A stretch of DNA of 7,892 nucleotides from contig CAYPDM010000065.1 of assembly GCA_964409485.1 (NCBI GenBank), positions 1-7,892 on the forward strand, read 5' to 3'. Source of the stretch: JAFGPF01 sp964409485 (GTDB taxonomy: Bacteria; Chloroflexota; Dehalococcoidia; Dehalococcoidales; RBG-16-60-22). This document shows, one piece after another, positions 1-6,070 of this stretch (its first letter is position 1; each line of letters begins with the position of its first letter). The notes beneath the pieces were generated by a model. That model ran no database searches, was not told the DNA's origin, and saw nothing but the letters and a program-made list of their open reading frames with translations. The position numbers were made by a program, and so were the translations under genes.

Positions 1-419
1 TAATCCCGTATGATTTTATCCGGGTCCTTAACGTATTTCGACGCCAGCGTGCAGTGCACCAGCAGGATGGGTTTATCGACCCTCTTGAAGTGAAGGGGAC
101 AGTGTATCATCCCGGCGGGAATATAGACGCTGGTGGTATGGGTGATTTTGTGTATTTCGCGTTCTTCCCCTAACCCGATTTCGATATCCGCGTTCAGGTC
201 GTCCATGTCGTCCGGGTCAAGTGCTATGAAATACAGGTACATATCGAAGTCGTGTGAATGCGGGGCGTCCTCCATGAGGGTGGGTTCCGTAATGCGCAGG
301 AACATAATTGTAAAATCGGATTTATAATCGTTTTCACCCGTGTATACAAACTCGGGGCCGAATCCCCCAATTGCCACGGGATGCCTTACCACGTATTTAC
401 CGTATTTTGATTCAGCCAT
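1..419 (-). CDS. Cupin-fold protein of unknown function, 3' end outside the window
   Basis: The reading frame opens with ATG at 419-417 and runs uninterrupted for 139 residues to the left edge with no stop codon, so the C-terminus is missing. A strong Shine-Dalgarno sequence (AAGGAGG, about 9 bases upstream) fixes the start. The protein looks like a small single-domain cupin. HSH at residues 54-56 matches the first cupin motif, and PAGMIHCP (101-108) matches the second motif PxGxxH, so H54, H56 and H106 could bind a metal. The glutamate normally found 4-5 residues after the HxH is absent (M60/Y61), although D57 and D59 are close. There is no signal peptide or membrane segment, so it is probably cytosolic. 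It starts 28 bases after the ArsA-like gene and is probably the third gene of that operon. Similar short cupins are known to me mainly as uncharacterised proteins of anaerobes. The fold call is fairly good, but the function is unknown. Confidence 0.75.
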   Translation of the reverse strand, partial: MAESKYGKYVVRHPVAIGGFGPEFVYTGENDYKSDFTIMFLRITEPTLMEDAPHSHDFDMYLYFIALDPDDMDDLNADIEIGLGEEREIHKITHTTSVYIPAGMIHCPLHFKRVDKPILLVHCTLASKYVKDPDKIIRD

Positions 420-447
420 CTGTAAAATCCTCCTTTTTTACGTAATA

Positions 448-1329
448 TTATTGTGAAAAAAGTATTTTTTCTACGTCTCTAAGCCTTTTCAGCCCCTTGA
501 CCTCCCGCGGAAACATCGGCAGCTCGGTAATCTTCAGATGAGAGTATTTTTCGCGGATATGCTTCAGGTATTGTTTCTGCTGCTTTACTTTTATTTGCAG
601 AAACCCCGATTCATCGGTCTTTACCACGTTGTTGATTATAACCTGCTTTACTTTAAGGCCGTATTTGTTCATCTCCCGGAAAGTCCCCTCAAGCTGCTCC
701 ACCGCCAGGGCCTCCGGTATGGTTACCATGGTGAAATTCACCTTGTTCCTTAAAAATCCCATGTTGACGGCGGAAAGCTCCTCCCAGCGTTTCAGGATGT
801 CCAGCACCGGCTCGCGGCTCTTCCTGCCGAGCCTTAATTTTGAATAAATACGCGGCGCCATCCTCAAGTGGTCGGCCAGCAGCGCGGGCGTACCCAGCAG
901 GCCGAGTGTCTGCCCCAGCGGCGCCGTGTCCCAGACGACATTTTCGTAAATGCCTTTCACTACCATTTCCCGGATATAGTCCACCATGAATTCCTCGCCC
1001 AGCCCCGGCAGCACCGAGGTCATGAACTCCACGAAGCTTTCGTAGTCGATATCCACGAAAGCCGAGAAGACCTCGTACACCTCCCGGCCGAATTTCCTGT
1101 CCCACATCTCCCTGATTTCGTCCTCGCCGATTTCGCTGATAAAGAGATTCGGCAGTACCGGGGTCGGCTTTTGCTCATCGGTTACCTCGAAGATGTGGGA
1201 TAGCGAAGGCGTGGCGTCGGTGGAGAGTGCCAGTGTCGGCCCCGCGGCTGCATAATGCAGGGCCGTGGCGGCGGAGCAGGTCGTCTTGCCCACCCCACCC
1301 TTGCCGGTAAACATGGTGATGCTGGTCAC
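448..1329 (-). CDS. ArsA/Get3-family ATPase, single domain, divergent switch motifs
   Basis: This is a soluble deviant-Walker P-loop ATPase of the ArsA/Get3 (SIMIBI) family. With a GTG start at 1329 it has 293 residues. GKGGVGKTT (residues 9-17) is the P-loop with the family's signature lysine. STDATPSLSHIF follows as switch I, where ArsA/Get3 proteins normally have STDPAHxLSD. DTAPLGQTLGLL is switch II, normally DTAPTGHTLRLL. The later VTIPEALAVEQL and LPMFPREVKGL blocks are typical of the family. The only cysteine is just after the P-loop, so neither the Get3 CxxC zinc site nor the ArsA arsenite-binding cysteines are present. The start is uncertain. The frame extends to tandem TTG codons at 1347 and 1344, but GTG 1329 gives the usual short N-terminus before the first strand. 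No start has a clear Shine-Dalgarno sequence, so translation may be coupled to the oxidoreductase gene ending 50 bases upstream. No arsB, arsC or arsR is in view, so an arsenic role is unsupported. Family assignment is confident, the client is unknown. Confidence 0.88.
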   Translation of the reverse strand: MTSITMFTGKGGVGKTTCSAATALHYAAAGPTLALSTDATPSLSHIFEVTDEQKPTPVLPNLFISEIGEDEIREMWDRKFGREVYEVFSAFVDIDYESFVEFMTSVLPGLGEEFMVDYIREMVVKGIYENVVWDTAPLGQTLGLLGTPALLADHLRMAPRIYSKLRLGRKSREPVLDILKRWEELSAVNMGFLRNKVNFTMVTIPEALAVEQLEGTFREMNKYGLKVKQVIINNVVKTDESGFLQIKVKQQKQYLKHIREKYSHLKITELPMFPREVKGLKRLRDVEKILFSQ

Positions 1330-1379
1330 GCTAATATTGAACAACAATCGTGCTTACATTCGCAACTGGCATTTCCGCG

Positions 1380-2879
1380 CTATGGTCTGGTGGTGACGAA
1401 CTTTTTCTTATCTTTTTTACAGATAACCTGTATCGTGTTGCGACCCGACATCGCCGCCGTGGGCATGCCGCCGCCCGGATTGACCCACTGCCCCGCCATG
1501 TAAAAATTGTCCAGTCCGGGGAGGGTTTTACGCATTGATGAAGTGAAAGTCTCGGCGCTGAACATCCATCCCTCATAGCTGCCGCGCCAGTTGCCGGTAT
1601 AGCGCACCCAGGTCATGGGAGTGGCAACATCCCGCATTTCCACCTGCGAGGCAAGTCCGGGAAAACGCTTATCAAGCGCGGCGATTACATCATCGGCAAT
1701 CCGTTCTTTTTCCGCTTTATAGCGTTCCGGTTCTTGATATAGTTTTTCCCAGTAGTCATAGTCGGTCTCGAACTGGACTTTTAACACGGTTTTCCCTTCC
1801 GGCGCCAGAGCGGGGTCGTAGCTGTAAGTAAGCACCCCCAGCCTGTGGTGTTCCTTGCCGGCAATGGTGATGGGAGTCTCAAGCGGGAAGGACAGGCCGG
1901 ATACGGAAGGGGGAATTTCTTCAACGCGGCCTGCCACGCCCATTCCGATGTATACCAGAGGCGAGAAGAGCTTGGGATTATCATACCGATTTTTTATAGC
2001 ATCATCGACATATTTCCCCTCGAGCATATTAAAAATGGTCGTACGGCCGTCAGCGGCGGAGACGACCCAATCGGCGCGATGCTCCGTGCCGTCAGCCAGT
2101 TTTATGCCAACCGCTTTATCGTTTTCAACTAATATTTTGTCCACCCTTGCTTTGAGATGGATTTCCCCACCCAGGGCGCGGTAGCGTTCTTCAAGGAAGC
2201 GGACAAGCTCAAGGGCGCCGCCCATGACATAACCGGCTGCTTTATTGTGCTGAAAGCCGAGCATCCATAAGATTATCATCATCGGCCACTGATCGTCACC
2301 GAAAGCGGACGTTAGCGTCTGGCGCAGATAGGGGTTCTTGAAGCGTTTGCAGAAATCGCCCGTGGATATCTTCATCCATTTTTTCATAAGCATCAGCATG
2401 GGCAACATTTTTACTGCTTTGATTTTATCCAGCAAATTGTAAAGCTCGGAGGGTTTATCAGCGGGCATATCCGAGCGGGAGAAAGAACGTATCCCTTTAG
2501 TGAATTCCCTGATAACATCTTTATCCTCCGGAGCTAACTCCAGCAGGTACTGCTCAAAGCGGTCGGCATCGCAATAAAGAGTGAAGGCTTTACCATCTTT
2601 ATCTTCAAAGCTTGAATACCGGTCGTGGTTGTAGATTTTCCATTCCTGCGCTGCCCCCAACTCCTCCCAGAATTTGTAATATGCCGTACGCGGATTGGTG
2701 CCCACCAGCCAGTTCATCGCGCCATCAATGGTATAGCCCTTGCGTTTCCAGCCGGTGCAGACGCCGCCGGGTATTTTATGCATCTCGAATATATACGTTT
2801 TATATCCGTTCATACGACCGTAGCAGCCCACCGCCAGGCCGGTGAGTCCTCCCCCGATGATGATAATCGATTTTTCCAT
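1380..2879 (-). CDS. FAD-dependent oxidoreductase, phytoene desaturase/retinol saturase-like
   Basis: This 499-residue flavoprotein belongs to the CrtI/CrtISO/RetSat group of amine-oxidase-fold enzymes. At the N-terminus a Rossmann dinucleotide motif GGGLTG (residues 9-14) is followed by acidic E32, which should contact the FAD ribose, and by PGG (37-39) and a GYTIDGAMNWLVG-type segment typical of the superfamily. Near the C-terminus, YMAGQWVNPGGGMPTAAMSG (460-479) is the second FAD-binding segment. The tail is short and basic. Members desaturate, isomerise or saturate polyene or other hydrophobic substrates. No phytoene synthase or other carotenoid gene is nearby, so the substrate is open and the name should not be read as carotenoid synthesis. 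The ATG at 2879 has a strong Shine-Dalgarno sequence (AAAGGAGGG) and sits about 32 bases downstream of the predicted transcription start. It is the first gene of the probable operon with the ArsA-like ATPase and the cupin. There is no clear hydrophobic anchor, and a peripheral membrane location would fit the family. Confidence 0.88.
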   Translation of the reverse strand: MEKSIIIIGGGLTGLAVGCYGRMNGYKTYIFEMHKIPGGVCTGWKRKGYTIDGAMNWLVGTNPRTAYYKFWEELGAAQEWKIYNHDRYSSFEDKDGKAFTLYCDADRFEQYLLELAPEDKDVIREFTKGIRSFSRSDMPADKPSELYNLLDKIKAVKMLPMLMLMKKWMKISTGDFCKRFKNPYLRQTLTSAFGDDQWPMMIILWMLGFQHNKAAGYVMGGALELVRFLEERYRALGGEIHLKARVDKILVENDKAVGIKLADGTEHRADWVVSAADGRTTIFNMLEGKYVDDAIKNRYDNPKLFSPLVYIGMGVAGRVEEIPPSVSGLSFPLETPITIAGKEHHRLGVLTYSYDPALAPEGKTVLKVQFETDYDYWEKLYQEPERYKAEKERIADDVIAALDKRFPGLASQVEMRDVATPMTWVRYTGNWRGSYEGWMFSAETFTSSMRKTLPGLDNFYMAGQWVNPGGGMPTAAMSGRNTIQVICKKDKKKFVTTRP

Positions 2880-2918
2880 CGCTCCCTCCTTTTCTATGGT
2901 ACTCCTGTTAAACGCTGC

Positions 2919-2927
2919 ATTATATCA
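2919..2927 (-). promoter_or_regulatory. Extended -10 promoter of the oxidoreductase-ArsA-cupin operon
   Basis: Read on the minus strand, this is TGATATAAT: a perfect -10 hexamer TATAAT (2919-2924) with the TG dinucleotide of an extended -10 one base upstream. No good -35 hexamer lies 16-18 bases upstream, which is tolerated by extended -10 promoters. The predicted transcription start is near 2912, which gives a leader of about 32 bases containing the Shine-Dalgarno sequence of the oxidoreductase gene. Confidence 0.6.
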
Positions 2928-2934
2928 CAAAAAC

Positions 2935-2945
2935 GTAAGTCTTAC
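2935..2945. promoter_or_regulatory. 11-base palindrome, possible operator in the divergent promoter region
   Basis: GTAAG-T-CTTAC is a perfect inverted repeat with 5-base arms and one central base. It lies just upstream of the minus-strand -10 element, roughly at -23 to -33 relative to the predicted start of the oxidoreductase operon. It is also about 27 bases upstream of the plus-strand extended -10. A repressor bound here could block the minus promoter. The arms are short, so chance is a real alternative, and no regulator gene is in the window. Confidence 0.3.
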
Positions 2946-2971
2946 ATTTCGTCGGTGATAACTCTGCCAGT

Positions 2972-2980
2972 TGATATGAT
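2972..2980 (+). promoter_or_regulatory. Extended -10 promoter of the membrane protein-tatD unit
   Basis: TGATATGAT consists of the extended -10 TG, one base, and the hexamer TATGAT (5 of 6 matches to TATAAT). No convincing -35 hexamer is visible. The predicted start is near 2987, giving a leader of about 32 bases before the ATG at 3019, the same length as predicted for the divergent operon. TTGATA (2971-2976) with TGTAAT (2996-3001) is an alternative pairing. Its 19-base spacing is poor, and it would start transcription only about 10 bases before the ATG. Confidence 0.45.
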
Positions 2981-3018
2981 ACTATTAAAGTAGAGTGTAA
3001 TTAATCAGGGGGTTGATA

Positions 3019-3759
3019 ATGAAAGGTTATCGTATCTTTGTATTCACCGCCGCCTTTTTTCTGGCGGCTTCCGCCCTGTTCTATGGTATCCACTACCTGA
3101 TATTCCATGACCCGCACCATATCTTTATCTACCTGCTCGGCGATTTCGCTTTCCTGCCGCTCGAGGTTTTCATCGTTGTCATCGTCATCGAGCGCATCCT
3201 TACCCGCCGGGAAAAGCAGGCCATGCTTTACAAGCTCAATATGGTCATCGGGGCCTTTTTCAGCGAAATCGGCAATCGCCTGCTGGCCGACCTCATCGAA
3301 TATTTCGATAACCGGGAGGAAATTTCGCGTCACCTGGGCATCAACAAGGACTGGACGCCGAAGGACTTCAAGCAGGCCGGCGATTATGCTTATAACCTGA
3401 AGGCCGATGTCGACATTAAAAGACTAGACCTGGAAGAACTGAAGAAGTACCTCTCCGGGAAGAGGACGTACCTGCTGACGCTGCTGGAAAACCCCAACCT
3501 GCTTGAGCACGACCGCTTTACCGATTTACTCTGGGCGACCACCCATCTCGACGAAGAACTTGAAGCCCGTCCGTCTTTGAAGAATCTGCCGCAGGAAGAC
3601 CTGGAGCACCTGGCCGTTGACATCGAGCGGATGTACGACCACCTTACCAGCGAATGGCTGGACTACGTTCAGCACCTGAAGGCCAACTACCCGTTCCTCT
3701 TTTCCCTGGTCTTGAGGACACACCCCTTCCAGGAGAAACCCTCGGCGGTGATTGCGTAG
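3019..3759 (+). CDS. Conserved two-helix membrane protein of unknown function
   Basis: The gene encodes 246 residues. Two hydrophobic segments, at about residues 7-29 and 35-60, are joined by a short histidine-rich turn (FHDPHH, 29-34). The rest (about 61-246) is a charged, mostly helical domain that begins with the basic stretch TRREK. By the positive-inside rule this suggests an inner-membrane hairpin with a large cytoplasmic domain. The domain contains LLWATTHLDEELEAR (170-184) and a C-terminal block with HLKANYPFLFSLVLRTHPF (219-237). I recall similar blocks in uncharacterised bacterial and archaeal proteins, but I know of no assigned function. The ATG at 3019 is preceded by AGGGGG at a 6-base spacing. 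A TTG two codons earlier would abut that site and is rejected. No enzymatic motif is recognised. It is followed 9 bases later by the TatD-family gene, so the two are probably co-transcribed, but the partnership may be incidental. Confidence 0.8.
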   Translation: MKGYRIFVFTAAFFLAASALFYGIHYLIFHDPHHIFIYLLGDFAFLPLEVFIVVIVIERILTRREKQAMLYKLNMVIGAFFSEIGNRLLADLIEYFDNREEISRHLGINKDWTPKDFKQAGDYAYNLKADVDIKRLDLEELKKYLSGKRTYLLTLLENPNLLEHDRFTDLLWATTHLDEELEARPSLKNLPQEDLEHLAVDIERMYDHLTSEWLDYVQHLKANYPFLFSLVLRTHPFQEKPSAVIA

Positions 3760-3768
3760 GGGGGGTAA

Positions 3769-4533
3769 ATGTACCGGCTGATCGACACGCATGCCCACCT
3801 GGACGAAATAGAAGATATAGAGTCGGTCCTTATCGCCGCTAAAGAGGCCGGCCTGGCGGCGATAGTGGCCGTCGGCTCCGATTTAGCATCGAATGTGAAA
3901 GTGCTGGAGCTTGCCAGACTTCACAAGGGATTTATTTACCCGGCGCTGGGCTGGCACCCCTGGTTCATCAGGGAGGCGGATATTGCCGCCAACCTGGAGT
4001 TCATCGAGGCCCATGTCGATGAAGCGGCGGCTGTCGGCGAGGTGGGTCTGGATTATCATAAACGGGTAAGGGCGGGGGCTGATAAAGCCCTGCAGAAGCA
4101 GGTGCTGGGGGAAATACTAAAAATAGCCGGAGACCATGATAAGCCGGCGCTGATTCATTCACGCTACGCCTGGCGGGACGCCCTGGATGCGGTGCTGGAA
4201 GCCGGACTTGAAAAAGCGGTATTCCACTGGTACACGGGGACTTCCAGCGTGCGGCGGGATATCATCAGTTCCGGCTACTATATCTCGGTGACCCCCGCCG
4301 TCGAGTATCATGAAGAGCACCGGCGCGCGGTGAAAGAGGTCCCCCTGGAGAGGATGCTCCTGGAGACGGACTCCCCGGTGGTGTACCAGCGGGGCAGCCC
4401 CGGCGAGTTTACGTCCAGTCCTGCCGATGTGCTGCGGTCCTTACGCGGCGCGGCGACTCTAAAGGGCGTCAGCGAAGAGGGGATTGCCGAAGCGACCACG
4501 GAAAATGCGGTCAGGATGTTTGGGATAGCTTGA
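3769..4533 (+). CDS. TatD-family metal-dependent hydrolase
   Basis: This is a 254-residue amidohydrolase-superfamily TIM barrel with the full TatD ligand set. HAH (residues 8-10) lies in DTHAHLD, E91 in GEVGLDYH, H130 in ALIHSR, H153 in VFHWYTGT and D201 in LLETDSP. GWHPW (61-65) is another family block. TatD proteins bind two divalent metals and several act as 3'-5' exonucleases or DNA-repair nucleases in the cytosol. The precise substrate of this member is unknown. The VFHWYTGT block (VFHCFSGS in classic TatD) and the segment after D201 resemble the TatD versions I associate with archaea, which suggests a branch distinct from E. coli TatD. The length is normal for the family. The ATG at 3769 follows a G-rich Shine-Dalgarno run (AGGGGGGG, 3758-3765) that overlaps the stop codon of the upstream membrane-protein gene, indicating translational coupling. 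The gene ends 8 bases before the stop codon of the convergent MATE gene. Confidence 0.93.
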   Translation: MYRLIDTHAHLDEIEDIESVLIAAKEAGLAAIVAVGSDLASNVKVLELARLHKGFIYPALGWHPWFIREADIAANLEFIEAHVDEAAAVGEVGLDYHKRVRAGADKALQKQVLGEILKIAGDHDKPALIHSRYAWRDALDAVLEAGLEKAVFHWYTGTSSVRRDIISSGYYISVTPAVEYHEEHRRAVKEVPLERMLLETDSPVVYQRGSPGEFTSSPADVLRSLRGAATLKGVSEEGIAEATTENAVRMFGIA

Positions 4534-4541
4534 TCAGGCAA

Positions 4542-5924
4542 TTATACGCTCTCCTGTAGAGAAACATCCGTCCGGTTACCGCCCCTCTTCTGTCGCCTGT
4601 ATACCAGGTAAATAATCACGTATGTCACGATAAAGCTCAAGATATCCGAGGCCGGTAACGAATACCAGATCCCGTACATGCCGAATAGATGGGAGAACAG
4701 ATACAATAGCGGCACAAACAGGATAAACTGACGCACCAGAGAAAGAACCAGGGCCATCGTCCCCCTGGAAAGCCCCTGAAACGCGGTAATAAACATGATA
4801 TTAGGGCCGATAAACATCATCGTGGCCAGCATGATACGCATCGAGGGTATGGTTATCTCCAGCAGTTCCGCGTCTTTGCTGAAGATGCCGATAATCTGGG
4901 GAGTAAAAATTTCTATCAATATTGTGGCGGCCACCAGGAACGCCGCGATACCGACCGAGGCCAGTTTTACCGCCTTCCATAAACGTTTGAAGGATTGCGC
5001 GCCGAAATTGAAGCCGACGATGGGGAGCAGCCCGTTGGAGACGCCGATAATCGGCATAAAGGCAAGGTCGGAGATGCGGATGACGATGCCGACGGCGGCG
5101 ATTGCCACCGACCCGTAGGCAGATACCACGTTATTGAACAGGACGAAGGACAGGCTCTCGGTAACTTCCAGTATTGTTGAAGGGGCACCGACGCGGTAAA
5201 TATCACGCAGGATGGGCATATTGGGGAGGAGGTGGCTTACCCGTATCCGGAAGGCCGTTTTGTGGGCCAGGAAGTAATAGAGGGCGAGCGCGGCCCCTAT
5301 CGATTGAGCGATGATGGTCGCCAGCGCCGCGCCGCGAACACCCATTTCCGGGAAAGGACCGAGGCCGATAATCAACACCGGGTCCAGGATAATATTTATA
5401 ACGCTCGCGGTAATCATGATAATCATCGGCTTTACGGCGTCGCCGGAACCGCGGATAAGGCTGCTCACCATCAGGGCGAATATTATCTGGGGTGCTCCGT
5501 AAGAAATAATTACCAGATATTGGGTGCTGTATTCCATGATGTCCGGCGTAGCCCCGAATGCCGTAAGGATGCTTTTTGAGAAGAAAACGCCCGCCACCAC
5601 GAATAGTACACCCCAGAGAACGCTTAAAAAGAATATCTGGCCGGCCACGTGGTTGGTGGCTTCGATATTATTCTCACCGAATCGCCGGGAAACGAGAGCG
5701 CCGATACCGACACCGGTGCCTACCCCTACGGCAATAAACAGAATCTGGTAGGGAAATACTATCGTCAATGCCGCGATAGCTTCGTGACCCAGCCGGGCAA
5801 CCCAGAATGTGTCAACAATATTATAAAGGCTCGTGGTTATCGTCGCGGCTATACCGGGCAGACTCAAACTTATTAACAGTCTGCCCAGGGGCGCGTAACC
5901 TAATCTTTCGGTATATTCCTGCAT
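4542..5924 (-). CDS. MATE-family multidrug/cation efflux transporter
   Basis: The product is a 460-residue integral inner-membrane protein, about the usual length for MATE (NorM/DinF) antiporters, with roughly twelve hydrophobic segments along its length. The N-terminus has the recognisable block with LSLPGIAATITTSLYNIVDT then FWVARLG, and the middle has the family's SSLIRGSGDAVKPM and a repeated second half with VGFNFGAQSFKRLWKAVK. These proteins export organic cations or drugs in exchange for sodium ions or protons. The coupling ion and substrate cannot be decided here. The C-terminus is hydrophilic and basic (YRRQKRGGNR). The ATG at 5924 has only a purine-rich, weak ribosome site (AGAAAGAAG). 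The gene appears to be transcribed alone from its own promoter. It converges on tatD with 8 bases between the stops. I saw no frameshift or missing block. Confidence 0.93.
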   Translation of the reverse strand: MQEYTERLGYAPLGRLLISLSLPGIAATITTSLYNIVDTFWVARLGHEAIAALTIVFPYQILFIAVGVGTGVGIGALVSRRFGENNIEATNHVAGQIFFLSVLWGVLFVVAGVFFSKSILTAFGATPDIMEYSTQYLVIISYGAPQIIFALMVSSLIRGSGDAVKPMIIMITASVINIILDPVLIIGLGPFPEMGVRGAALATIIAQSIGAALALYYFLAHKTAFRIRVSHLLPNMPILRDIYRVGAPSTILEVTESLSFVLFNNVVSAYGSVAIAAVGIVIRISDLAFMPIIGVSNGLLPIVGFNFGAQSFKRLWKAVKLASVGIAAFLVAATILIEIFTPQIIGIFSKDAELLEITIPSMRIMLATMMFIGPNIMFITAFQGLSRGTMALVLSLVRQFILFVPLLYLFSHLFGMYGIWYSLPASDILSFIVTYVIIYLVYRRQKRGGNRTDVSLQESV

Positions 5925-5942
5925 CGCTTCTTTCTTAATCTC

Positions 5943-5970
5943 ATTAAATAACCGGTATAATTACGGTCAG
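5943..5970 (-). promoter_or_regulatory. Probable promoter of the MATE transporter gene
   Basis: On the minus strand, CTGACC (5965-5970) and TTTAAT (5943-5948) are separated by 16 bases. They match the -35 and -10 consensus hexamers at 4 and 5 of 6 positions. Transcription would start about 12 bases upstream of the MATE ATG, a short leader holding only the weak purine-rich ribosome site. The pairing is plausible but not unique in this AT-rich gap. Confidence 0.35.
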
Positions 5971-5971
5971 T

Positions 5972-5998
5972 GCTTCATAGACAGCATGGCGATGAAGC
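5972..5998. repeat. Inverted repeat GCTTCAT-N13-ATGAAGC upstream of the MATE gene
   Basis: There are two perfect 7-base arms, at 5972-5978 and 5992-5998. Their centres are 20 bases apart, about two helical turns. The repeat directly abuts the predicted -35 of the MATE promoter, as a dimeric regulator site might. It also lies downstream of the DUF169 gene, but no T-run follows the hairpin in that direction, so it is not a standard intrinsic terminator. Confidence 0.35.
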
Positions 5999-6070
5999 CC
6001 GGGATAGATGGCACGAATTGCTACCCGCTGGGGAGTTTCTATGACTTTATTTCTGTGCTTTCCCGGTTTA

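Noticed and set aside
133..327. A 64-codon plus-strand frame at the left edge
   Set aside because: It is rich in Ser and Arg and antisense to the cupin gene, which has a strong ribosome site and matches the cupin motifs.
443..450. TAATATTA palindrome at the ArsA-like stop codon
   Set aside because: An 8-base AT-only palindrome is expected by chance, and it falls on the stop codon.
689..1105. A 138-codon open frame on the minus strand inside the ArsA-like gene
   Set aside because: It lies in another frame of a gene with clear ATPase motifs. Its composition is rich in Gly, Arg and Ala with no recognisable domain, as expected for a shadow frame.
448..1347. Arsenic-resistance operon
   Set aside because: Only an ArsA-family ATPase is present. 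There is no arsB, arsC, arsD or arsR, and the protein lacks the arsenite-binding cysteines.
1331..1576. A minus-strand frame overlapping the 3' end of the oxidoreductase gene and reaching the ArsA-like start, possibly a frameshifted extension or fusion
   Set aside because: The oxidoreductase already ends normally just after its conserved C-terminal FAD block, and the alternative frame has no domain. Only its last 13 codons are kept as a possible coupling feature.
3001..3333. A 110-codon minus-strand frame opposite the membrane-protein gene
   Set aside because: It is an acidic, low-complexity translation that is simply the complement of the membrane-segment codons. The plus-strand frame has a ribosome site, coherent hydrophobic segments and coupling to tatD.
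5972..5998. Rho-independent terminator after the DUF169 gene
   Set aside because: The arms are only 7 bases with a 13-base loop, and no T-run follows in the direction of DUF169 transcription. The repeat fits better as a regulator site.
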